A stretch of 31,501 bases of DNA from positions 1 to 31,501 of the forward strand of contig CAKVBV010000028.1 of NCBI GenBank assembly GCA_934725535.1. Direction: 5' to 3'. This DNA is from an uncultured Bacteroidales bacterium (GTDB lineage Bacteria > Bacteroidota > Bacteroidia > Bacteroidales > Paludibacteraceae). Below, piece by piece: positions 1-6,354 of the stretch (its first letter is position 1; each line of letters begins with the position of its first letter). A program made the translations under genes and the position numbers. A model generated the notes under the pieces. It had not been told where the DNA came from and searched no databases. It worked only from the letters and a program-made list of their open reading frames with translations.

Positions 1-63
1 ATCTGTCTGTTTTTATCCTTTTGGAACATTTACCTTACAAGGCTGCCATATTGTCACAGGCGG

Positions 64-1131
64 CTACTCCACTCTGTTGCCAAACAGGGTGTACAATACA
101 CCATCGTGCTCTATGAGTATTATGCCATCGCGCAGGACTTTTCTGTAATCAGCATGCGGTTGACAGGTTGCTTCCTCTATATCCGTAGAAGTATTGCAGG
201 GGCATCCTGCCTTTTGGTCATCGGGCAGGGAAAGGTAGTCTTCGTCGTAGGTATTTTTCAGTTTAGACAGCGTAACCGTTTCCCCTTTTCTGTTTCCCCA
301 TATATACTCTGCAAGGCATGGGTATTCGATAAACGGATTGCGGTTGTGCTGGAAGTTGCTCACCGCGTCCATACGTTTCAGTTCTTTCTCGGACACCGGG
401 TCTTGCCGGTGCCACGTTAGCAGCACCTCCACCTCCCATGGTTGGAACTCCAGATAATTGTCGTTCTGCATAGCATAGCGCGAACCCACGTCTTTGTTTT
501 CAATATACCAACCATTGTACTTATTGCATACTTCATCTATGTCGCCGTTGATGTCCCGTCCATAGCATGTGGCCATATAGAAATAGGCACGTGCAAAGTC
601 GCCCTTGTATTCGTCTTTCGGTTCGAACACCCAGAAATCCACGTTCAGCGAGTCATGGTGTATCTTTCCCACGCGCAAGGAGCCTGTCTTGGATTGGTCT
701 TTGATGTTCTTAACCGGTACACCGAGCGGATAGTTGCTGCGTGAAGAGTTGGCAGTGCTGTTGGAGGGGTTGAGGTGGTAGCAGTCTTTGTAGGCATCAT
801 TCTCTGCTCTTCCCCACCAAGACTTGGCGAAACTATGCTCTATGTTGCAGCCGCTTGCCTTATCACCCGGGTTATTGAGTTTCTTCCAGTCGTCGCAGTA
901 CATATCCATGCAGTAGCCTTCCTCGTTGCGGTCAGCGTAGAAGAACACCTCCCATGTACGCCCTTTTCCGTTTCCATACGGTATCACCGTATGTGGACGT
1001 ATAATGGCTTTCAGGGTGGCTTTCAGTTCGGCATCGTGTGTGCCTTCGATGCGGTCGTAGTAACCTTGGGGCATGGTCTCAGCCAGAGCCCATACGGGCA
1101 GGAGCAAGAGAAGGAAAAGTATCTTTTTCAT
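64..1131 (-). CDS. Secreted endonuclease I family nuclease
   Basis: This is probably an extracellular or periplasmic DNase of the endonuclease I family, which uses a His-Me-finger-like active site. The 355-residue product begins with a clear signal peptide (MKKILFLLLLLPVWALA). The family core is visible at about residues 95-140: NIEHSFAKSWWG, with the presumed catalytic His, followed by DCYHLNPSN and RSNYPLG. A later NPFIEYP motif is shared with the second endonuclease gene of this window. The protein ends in a 25-residue tail containing KVLRDGIILIEHDG and a terminal GNRVE, which resembles the tail of the LRR protein at 23577 and is probably an outer-membrane export/anchoring signal. The start lies 25 nt after the methyltransferase gene upstream on the same strand, so the two may be co-transcribed. 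The family call is firm; the substrate and the secretion route are inferred. Confidence 0.9.
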   Translation of the reverse strand: MKKILFLLLLLPVWALAETMPQGYYDRIEGTHDAELKATLKAIIRPHTVIPYGNGKGRTWEVFFYADRNEEGYCMDMYCDDWKKLNNPGDKASGCNIEHSFAKSWWGRAENDAYKDCYHLNPSNSTANSSRSNYPLGVPVKNIKDQSKTGSLRVGKIHHDSLNVDFWVFEPKDEYKGDFARAYFYMATCYGRDINGDIDEVCNKYNGWYIENKDVGSRYAMQNDNYLEFQPWEVEVLLTWHRQDPVSEKELKRMDAVSNFQHNRNPFIEYPCLAEYIWGNRKGETVTLSKLKNTYDEDYLSLPDDQKAGCPCNTSTDIEEATCQPHADYRKVLRDGIILIEHDGVLYTLFGNRVE

Positions 1132-1156
1132 ATCAGTAAATTGTAGTTATTGTCTA

Positions 1157-1909
1157 TTATACAGGTCTGCGGAACTCCGCTAATACAATGGCGGTGGCAA
1201 TGCTGACGTTGAGGCTTTCGGAGGTCTTGGCATCGTGAGGATAACGCGGAATATAGAGCGGGTGCGTGATGCGTGTGCGGACATCTGCCGACAGTCCATT
1301 GCCTTCGTTGCCCATGACAATCAGTCCGCGCTGCTTGTCCTGTATGGTTCCGGAGGCGTACATATCGCGCCCGTCAAGCAGGGTGCCATAGACAGGGATA
1401 TGCGCCTGACAATAGGATTGGAGGAGGGGCAGCAGGTCGGTATAGTGCACCTGTACCCGAGCCAGAGCACCCATGGTGGCTTGTACCACTTTGGGATTGA
1501 AGCAGTCGGCAGTATCGTGGGAACAGAAGATGTGATGCACGCCAAACCAGTCGCAGGTGCGAATGATAGTCCCCAGATTACCAGGGTCTTGGATGCCGTC
1601 AAGGGCAAGGACAAGAGCGTTGTTCCCATCGGTGGGTATGGCATAAGGTGCGTCAGGCGGCAGGGTGTTTCTCTGTTTGCGGAACACTCCGATGATGCCT
1701 TGCGGCGTGCGCAGGGAGGACATCTGCTCTATCTCGGCAGGGGAAGCATTGTCGGGGGTTATGAGGAGTTCGAGTTGGAAAGCGTCTTGGAGTTCGCTGA
1801 CACATTTCTGTCCCTCCGCGACAAATAGTCCTAATTCGTCGCGTACCTTTTTGTTTTGCAGGCTCCGAACCCATTTGACCTGCGCTTTGGTCAGCCGTGT
1901 GGTATCCAT
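1157..1909 (-). CDS. SpoU/TrmH-family RNA 2'-O-methyltransferase (RlmB/TrmH-like)
   Basis: This is a SAM-dependent 2'-O-ribose methyltransferase acting on rRNA or tRNA. All three SPOUT knot motifs are present: LALDGIQDPGNLGTIIRTCDWFG, ending a strand-helix with the conserved N and R; VVQATMGA; and MGNEGNGLS followed by SLNVSIATAI. The N-terminal part (LTKAQVKWVRSLQNKKVR, then FVAEG) matches the L30e-like substrate-binding domain of this family. The open frame extends 17 codons further upstream, but the Met at 1909 is chosen because the extension is Thr/Ser-rich and unlike the family, while MDTTRLTKAQ is a typical start. This gives 250 residues, a normal length. The endonuclease gene follows 25 nt downstream. 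Which nucleotide is modified cannot be read from the sequence. Confidence 0.92.
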   Translation of the reverse strand: MDTTRLTKAQVKWVRSLQNKKVRDELGLFVAEGQKCVSELQDAFQLELLITPDNASPAEIEQMSSLRTPQGIIGVFRKQRNTLPPDAPYAIPTDGNNALVLALDGIQDPGNLGTIIRTCDWFGVHHIFCSHDTADCFNPKVVQATMGALARVQVHYTDLLPLLQSYCQAHIPVYGTLLDGRDMYASGTIQDKQRGLIVMGNEGNGLSADVRTRITHPLYIPRYPHDAKTSESLNVSIATAIVLAEFRRPV

Positions 1910-2006
1910 AGTAGTTGTTGTTTCTGAACTTTTCCGGCGATATGAGGCGCTTTGCCACAAAGGAGAATGATTATAGTATAGTGATTGTCCCCCAGCACAG
2001 GCGCGA

Positions 2007-2094
2007 TATCCACCCGCTATCCTCCCGTTATCCTCCCGTTAATCACATACTAATCACATACTAATCACATACTAATCTCATACTAATCTCATAC
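2007..2094 (-). repeat. Array of eight 11-nt units (copy A)
   Basis: The gene-free gap 1910-2159 is mostly filled by an 11-nt-periodic array. On the plus strand there is one TATCCACCCGC, two TATCCTCCCGT, three TAATCACATAC and two TAATCTCATAC, all in exact 11-nt register. The same series occurs inverted at 25870-25946, and a three-unit piece lies at 30553-30585. There are no unique spacers, so it is not CRISPR-like. The function is unknown. Confidence 0.9.
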
Positions 2095-2159
2095 ACTTGA
2101 CCCGACTATGAACGCAGGGCATCACGTGTCTTTCCCGAAGATATGCGGGATTAGCCAAA

Positions 2160-3095
2160 TCAGCAGTATTGCGGGACGGTCATTTGCAGTGCGTGCTGCA
2201 TACAGGTAACCTTGCAGGGCCCCATGATGTCCATGATAATGCCGTCGGCTTCGAACATAAGGTGCTTCTTGGTATTGAGCACCAGTTCGTCGGAGGTCAT
2301 GGTGTGGATAAAGGGCAGTTCGGTCAGTTTGCCGTTGAAGAGTTTTGGGATTGCCTCTGTGATTTGCTTGAAGGTAGGTTGGGTGACAAACATCGAGTGG
2401 AAGATACCATCGCAGGGGTCAGCATCGGGATTGAGACGCATACCGCCGCCGACGTAAGGTCCATTGGCGATGTTCATAGCGAACATAGGTCCTTCAGCGA
2501 CAGGTTGCCCGTCCGAGTCCAAGCGGACATGTACGGACTTGTACTGCGCCAGCGCGAGGAAGAGGGCAAAGAAGTAGTTAACGTGGTGACTGCCAATGTA
2601 GTATTTCAGTTCGATAGCCAGTTTGCAGCACAAGGGGTCCACGCCGAAGCCGACCGAATTGATGAAATAGCGGTGGTGCTCGATGCCGTTGCGCCAGTAG
2701 GTAACACAGCCGACATCAATGGGTTGCGCCTTTCCGTTGAAGAAGAGGTCGAGTGAGCGTTTGAAATCTTTGTTGAGTTTCCAATAGCGTGCAAAGTCGT
2801 TGCCTGTGCCTCGGGGCATGAGTCCGAACTGTATTTTCTCGCGTTGTTCGGCAGGGATATCCGCGCGCATAATGCCGTTGATGACTTCGCTGAGTGTGCC
2901 GTCGCCGCCGAGGACGAGGATTTGGTCGTAACCTTTCTCGACGAGTTCTCGTCCGAGTTCGATAGCATGACCGGCGTATTTGGTAACGCGATATGCAAAG
3001 GGCAGATGACGAGCCTTTAGCAGTTTCCAGAGGTACAGGCGTTGCGCGCGAAAAGCACGTTTACCCGACTTGGGGTTTATGACGATTCCTAACAT
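2160..3095 (-). CDS. Diacylglycerol/sphingosine kinase-like lipid kinase (DagK family)
   Basis: This is a cytoplasmic lipid kinase of the DAGK catalytic (LCB5) family, which phosphorylates diacylglycerol or a related lipid at the inner membrane face. The N-terminus reads MLGIVINPKSGK. At about residues 60-70 lies the nucleotide-binding GGDGTLSEVINGI, and about 30 residues later MPRGTGNDFARYW, the second family signature. The C-terminal beta-rich half contains NGPYVGGGMRLNPDADPCDG, also typical. The Met at 3095 was chosen over 3164 because the family begins at this point and because the promoter -7 box (3162-3169) would overlap the longer reading. The gene is 311 residues long, with its own promoter just downstream of the terminator of the ribosomal-protein operon. 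The actual lipid substrate is not determinable here. Confidence 0.9.
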   Translation of the reverse strand: MLGIVINPKSGKRAFRAQRLYLWKLLKARHLPFAYRVTKYAGHAIELGRELVEKGYDQILVLGGDGTLSEVINGIMRADIPAEQREKIQFGLMPRGTGNDFARYWKLNKDFKRSLDLFFNGKAQPIDVGCVTYWRNGIEHHRYFINSVGFGVDPLCCKLAIELKYYIGSHHVNYFFALFLALAQYKSVHVRLDSDGQPVAEGPMFAMNIANGPYVGGGMRLNPDADPCDGIFHSMFVTQPTFKQITEAIPKLFNGKLTELPFIHTMTSDELVLNTKKHLMFEADGIIMDIMGPCKVTCMQHALQMTVPQYC

Positions 3096-3161
3096 TTTAT
3101 TCCTGAATGTATTAGATAAGGAATTGCATAGTATTCCTTGCCTTAGTTCATAAAACGTTTG

Positions 3162-3193
3162 CAAAGGTACACAAAAAAAAGCACACTACCAAA
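3162..3193 (-). promoter_or_regulatory. Bacteroidetes-type promoter of the lipid kinase gene
   Basis: On the minus strand there is TTTG (3193-3190), exactly 20 nt, then TACCTTTG (3169-3162), which fits the -33/-7 consensus. The predicted start of transcription near 3156 leaves a leader of about 60 nt before the Met at 3095. The -33 box sits in the loop of the upstream operon's terminator. Confidence 0.8.
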
Positions 3194-3211
3194 AAGTAGG
3201 TGCTTTTTTAG
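3172..3211 (-). terminator. Rho-independent terminator of rpmB-rpmG-DUF4295
   Basis: On the minus strand, GCACCTAC and GTAGTGTGC form a stem with one bulged base around a T-rich loop, preceded by an A-run and followed by eight T residues (3180-3173). It begins about 17 nt after the DUF4295 stop codon. The near-symmetric A/T flanks could let it act in both directions. Confidence 0.8.
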
Positions 3212-3227
3212 CATATTCGTCTGCTAA

Positions 3228-3380
3228 TTACTTAAAATAAGTAGCAACTTTTTCGTTCTCTACAATCTCCTCTTGGAAGATGTACGCCCCTGTTTTGGGG
3301 CTCTTGACCATCTTGATGCACTTGCTGTGGTTACGTCCTGCAGTGCCGGTGTGAAGGGTTGCGACCGCTTTCTTTGCCAT
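3228..3380 (-). CDS. DUF4295 family small basic protein
   Basis: A 50-residue basic protein starting MAKKAVATLHTGTAGRNHSK and ending KVATYFK. Its sequence and its place directly behind bL28 and bL33 match the DUF4295 family, which is specific to Bacteroidetes and found in exactly this gene order. Basic composition and synteny suggest a ribosome-associated role, but no function is established that I know of. It starts 30 nt after the bL33 stop, without a convincing Shine-Dalgarno, and is followed by the operon terminator. Confidence 0.9.
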   Translation of the reverse strand: MAKKAVATLHTGTAGRNHSKCIKMVKSPKTGAYIFQEEIVENEKVATYFK

Positions 3381-3410
3381 AGTTCTAAGCCTTTCTCAAT
3401 TGGGGGTTAA

Positions 3411-3599
3411 TTACTTGATTTCCTTGTGCAATGTGTACTTTTTGAGGATTGGGTTGTACTTCATAAGTTCCAAACGCTCGGGCGTATTCTTGCGGTTTTT
3501 GGTAGTGATGTAGCGCGATGTGCCGGGCATACCGCTTGCCTTGTGTTCGGTGCACTCGAGGATGACCTGTACACGAGCCTCTTTCGATTTCTTTGCCAT
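3411..3599 (-). CDS. rpmG: Large-subunit ribosomal protein bL33
   Basis: This is bL33, a small protein of the 50S subunit near the E site. The 62-residue product reads MAKKSKEARVQVILECTEHK at the start, then contains the family signature SRYITTKNRKNTPERLELMKYNP and ends KYTLHKEIK. It lacks the Cys pairs of zinc-binding bL33 forms, apart from one Cys in the ECTEH position, so it is probably a zinc-independent version. It lies 12 nt behind rpmB in one operon. Unusually for this phylum, an AAGGAGG that overlaps the rpmB stop codon sits 7 nt before its ATG. Confidence 0.97.
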   Translation of the reverse strand: MAKKSKEARVQVILECTEHKASGMPGTSRYITTKNRKNTPERLELMKYNPILKKYTLHKEIK

Positions 3600-3606
3600 A
3601 CTGCTT

Positions 3607-3613
3607 CCTCCTT
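3607..3613 (-). promoter_or_regulatory. Strong Shine-Dalgarno before rpmG
   Basis: Minus strand AAGGAGG lies 7 nt before the rpmG ATG and overlaps the TAA stop of rpmB. Most genes in the window have no such site, so this one stands out. The rpmB-rpmG junction may use it for coupled reinitiation. Confidence 0.6.
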
Positions 3614-3857
3614 ATTCGTAGATTTTGATGTAACCCTTCTCGGAAGCCTGCTTAAGTGCAGCATCGAGACCGATTTTGTTGATAGTTCTCAGACCGGCTG
3701 CACTCACGTTCAGCACAATCCATGCGTCCTGTTCTACCCAGTAGAACTTCTTGTGGAACAAGTTCACATCAAACGACCTCTTGGTGTGTCGTTTGGAATG
3801 CGAGACATTGCATCCCATCATGGCTTTCTTGCCTGTAATTTGACAAATTTTTGACAT
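3612..3857 (-). CDS. rpmB: Large-subunit ribosomal protein bL28
   Basis: This is bL28 of the 50S subunit. The 81-residue product starts MSKICQITGKKAMMGCNVSH, the usual N-terminus with the Cys/Thr-Gly-Lys motif, followed by SKRHTKRSFDVNLF and the basic core. It is the first gene of the operon rpmB-rpmG-DUF4295. The nearest promoter is about 185 nt upstream, so the message has a long leader. The assignment is secure. Confidence 0.97.
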   Translation of the reverse strand: MSKICQITGKKAMMGCNVSHSKRHTKRSFDVNLFHKKFYWVEQDAWIVLNVSAAGLRTINKIGLDAALKQASEKGYIKIYE

Positions 3858-4037
3858 TTTATTTTTATTTTAGTTATTTTCTCTATAATATCCGCCCACG
3901 ACTCCCCATAGATATTCGCTTGTAAAGTTCCCCATTCCTCTCCGCACTCCATCTTCTTTCCCGTCATATAACTGATTAGTATTCAGCAAAAACGACGGCA
4001 CAACACGGCTCAAGCGAGCCTACTCCACGCGAAAAAT
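3858..4037 (-). other. Long 5' leader of the rpmB operon
   Basis: There is no gene in this gap. If the promoter at 4042-4073 is right, this whole stretch is an untranslated leader of about 180 nt. The only clear structure I see is a small hairpin with arms GGCTC and GAGCC on the minus strand near 4009-4022. An r-protein leader regulator is possible but not shown. Confidence 0.35.
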
Positions 4038-4041
4038 CGTG

Positions 4042-4073
4042 CAAAATTACAATAATTTTTCCATATAGCCAAA
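4042..4073 (-). promoter_or_regulatory. Promoter of rpmB-rpmG-DUF4295
   Basis: On the minus strand, TTTG (4073-4070), a 20-nt spacer, then TAATTTTG (4049-4042). It fits the -33/-7 consensus. It is back to back with the promoter of the plus-strand endonuclease gene. Confidence 0.7.
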
Positions 4074-4130
4074 TTCATTTGCTTTTTTTTCCGCGAAATG
4101 GTTCTTTTGCCCTACAAAATGCCACCGATG

Positions 4131-4162
4131 TATGGATATGGAGTAAAAAAAGCGTAACTTTG
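4131..4162 (+). promoter_or_regulatory. Promoter of the second endonuclease I gene
   Basis: TAACTTTG (4155-4162) is a perfect -7 box. At 20 nt upstream the -33 position reads TATG, three of four matches to TTTG. The expected transcription start near 4168 makes the ATG at 4186 the more likely start codon than 4168 or 4171. Confidence 0.65.
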
Positions 4163-4185
4163 CAAAAATGATGGTTTTAGAGCGT

Positions 4186-5445
4186 ATGAAAACGAACAGG
4201 ACAGCGATAAGAAAGAGTTTTGTACTGGGTTTGTGCCTGCTTCTGACGCCGTTTGCTTTTGCTGCGATAGATATGCAAGCGCATGTGGCATCGGACGAGG
4301 GTAAAGACGCATACAAGGATTACACAAGCATGCAAACAGCCTATTACACAGGCAGTTGGAGTTTTGACGTGTTGTACAACCTGCAGGGTAACGAGTTGTT
4401 TGGCGAGTTGAACGCGTTGATGGGACGGACCTGCCGAATAGCAAGCAACGGCTTCAGTTACAACGATTTGCGCGACAACTACGTGAAGGTGGACAGGGAT
4501 TTGAATGCTTCGGGCAAGATAATCGGCTACTACGATGGTCAACAGATGAACGGTGCGTGGGGGTCCGGATACAACCGTGAGCACACGTGGCCGCAGTCGA
4601 AGGGCGCAAACAAGAGTATTCCGATGGGGCATGATATGCAGTCGGTGCGCCCGACAAGCACGAGTGTCAATTCGGAGCGCGGCAATACAGCATACGGCGA
4701 GGGAGCATCGTACTATGACCCTGATGATGTGGAGATAAACAACAGTGCCTATAAGTCCGAGAATATGGGTACCTACCGCGGAGATGCTGCGCGTGTGATA
4801 TTGTACGACTACATCGTGTACGGCGAAGCGGGAGGGCACAAGAGCAGTCTGTACAACGGGAACGCTCAGTTGCTCAACAAGTTAGGCGGTAAGGGTGTGT
4901 TCGAGTCGCTTCATGTACTGCTGAAATGGCACATGCAAGCCCCACCGTCGTTGACAGAGATGGTGCGCAATGACGGTGCGCAGGACTATCAAGGCAACCG
5001 TAATCCGTTTATAGACTACCCCGAGTTGGCCATTCAGATGTTGCGCAACAACAGCAACCTCACTACTTATGAGGTGTCGTACCGGATTAAGGAGACGGCA
5101 TCCCCGCGCCACCAATACACGCTGACGGACGGTTTTGTTACCTACCTCACTGCGGCAGACGGTACGCACCCCGAGCAGGTGAGCGTTACAGGAGGTCAGG
5201 CACAATATGATGCCACCCTCGGACGGCTCATTGTGAAGAATATAACGGGTCATCTCACCATCACCACCGACACAGCAACCGATATGGATGTCATTGCCAC
5301 TGACAGAGCCATCACCATCTATACTATTACGGGTGTGAAAGTGTGCGAGACCACAGAGGGTGAATTGCACAATGCTTTGCAGCAGTTAGGTGTCGGGACT
5401 TATATCCTGCGTCAAGGCAACAACAGTCGCAAAGTGGTTCGTTGA
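4186..5445 (+). CDS. Secreted endonuclease I family nuclease with T9SS-like tail
   Basis: A second exported endonuclease I-type DNase, distinct from the one at 64-1131. The chosen start MKTNRTAIRKSFVLGLCLLL leads into a signal peptide ending near AFA. The active-site region reads GYNREHTWPQSKG, the canonical form with its catalytic His, followed about 15 residues on by DMQSVRPTSTSVNSERGN, where the conserved Asn residues lie. GNRNPFIDYPELA follows further on. The last 60 residues form a beta-rich domain with TIYTITGVKV, then GVGTYILRQG and a terminal RKVVR, the pattern of a type A C-terminal sorting domain of the type IX secretion system. The longer start at 4168 is disfavoured because transcription should begin there. 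The acetyltransferase gene follows after 20 nt. Confidence 0.9.
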   Translation: MKTNRTAIRKSFVLGLCLLLTPFAFAAIDMQAHVASDEGKDAYKDYTSMQTAYYTGSWSFDVLYNLQGNELFGELNALMGRTCRIASNGFSYNDLRDNYVKVDRDLNASGKIIGYYDGQQMNGAWGSGYNREHTWPQSKGANKSIPMGHDMQSVRPTSTSVNSERGNTAYGEGASYYDPDDVEINNSAYKSENMGTYRGDAARVILYDYIVYGEAGGHKSSLYNGNAQLLNKLGGKGVFESLHVLLKWHMQAPPSLTEMVRNDGAQDYQGNRNPFIDYPELAIQMLRNNSNLTTYEVSYRIKETASPRHQYTLTDGFVTYLTAADGTHPEQVSVTGGQAQYDATLGRLIVKNITGHLTITTDTATDMDVIATDRAITIYTITGVKVCETTEGELHNALQQLGVGTYILRQGNNSRKVVR

Positions 5446-5465
5446 TATATCTTCCCTATACAACT

Positions 5466-6026
5466 ATGACTGAGAAAGAAAAGATGTTGGCAGGACAAGT
5501 GTACAATGCCTGCGACCCTGAATTGATAGCAGAACTCAACGCCTGCAAGGACTTGATTTGGCGATACAACAACATCCAGCCGACACATCTTGACGAACGC
5601 AGACAGATGTTGCAGCAGATATTGGGGGAATGTGACGAACTTGTGTTTATCAACCAACCGTTCTACTGCGACTACGGCAAGAATATCCGCGTAGGCAAGC
5701 GTTTCTTTGCCAACTTTCATTTTACCGTATTAGACGAGGCACTTGTAACCATCGGAGATGATGCTTTCATCGGTCCGAATGTGTCTATCTACACAGCCTG
5801 CCACAGCACCGACCCCAAGGAACGTAACACACGGCAAGAGTGGGCGAAGCCGGTGACGATTGGCAATAACTGCTGGATAGGCGGTTCGGTGACTATCCTG
5901 CCCGGGGTAATGATAGGCGACAACTGCACCATTGGCGCAGGTTCGGTGGTTACGCGCGACATCCCTGCCAACTCCATTGCTGTAGGAAATCCGTGCCGCG
6001 TTATCAAGACTATTTCAAAGTCATAG
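5466..6026 (+). CDS. Hexapeptide-repeat O-acetyltransferase (maltose/galactoside acetyltransferase type)
   Basis: A cytoplasmic acetyl-CoA-dependent sugar O-acetyltransferase of the left-handed beta-helix family. The N-terminal cap (MTEKEKMLAGQVYNACDPEL) is the Mac domain seen in maltose and galactoside acetyltransferases. Residues about 70-180 carry hexapeptide repeats, with PFYCDYGKNIRVG, FANFHFTVLD, the catalytic His in YTACHS, and IGNNCWIGGSVTILPGV, ending with IAVGNPCRVIK. The product is 186 residues, the normal length. An in-frame TTG at 5442 overlapping the upstream stop is less likely to be the start than ATG 5466. The acceptor sugar is unknown. Confidence 0.92.
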   Translation: MTEKEKMLAGQVYNACDPELIAELNACKDLIWRYNNIQPTHLDERRQMLQQILGECDELVFINQPFYCDYGKNIRVGKRFFANFHFTVLDEALVTIGDDAFIGPNVSIYTACHSTDPKERNTRQEWAKPVTIGNNCWIGGSVTILPGVMIGDNCTIGAGSVVTRDIPANSIAVGNPCRVIKTISKS

Positions 6027-6168
6027 AATGTAAGGAGGGATATAACAAAAGATATAGTTCGCTATACAAATATGCATTATCGGAACTTGTTTGAACAGGC
6101 GGTCATGCAATAGTATAACAAATTGATTGCAAAACACATATTCACAAACAGGCATAACTAATGTTTAT

Positions 6169-6293
6169 GACGACGCGAGCCGCGTCGTCCCCCATACTTT
6201 TCCACACCAACAATACCGCGGACGCGTAGAGTACCCCACAGGGCGTGACACCCTACTTCGCCTGCGGCTTGCAGGGAACCCATAGCGTCCGCG
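6169..6293. repeat. Dispersed hairpin plus large inverted repeat
   Basis: The 328-nt gap 6027-6354 has no gene. It holds one copy of the 21-nt hairpin (arms GACGACGCG and CGCGTCGTC, loop AGC) at 6169-6189. It also holds a second inverted repeat with arms CGCGGACGC (6217-6225) and GCGTCCGCG (6285-6293). The same pair of elements recurs at 9851-9956. This gap lies between the convergent acetyltransferase and mpl genes. Confidence 0.8.
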
Positions 6294-6354
6294 TTCCCTG
6301 CGATAATACGCTACTCTGATGCGGTTGCCTTGTAGATAATAAGATATGGCATAC

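Noticed and set aside
1910..1960. A 17-residue N-terminal extension of the SpoU methyltransferase
   Set aside because: It is low-complexity (SSETTTT) and not part of the family; the Met at 1909 fits better.
2007..2094. A possible CRISPR array
   Set aside because: The 11-nt units abut with no spacers, and there is no cas gene.
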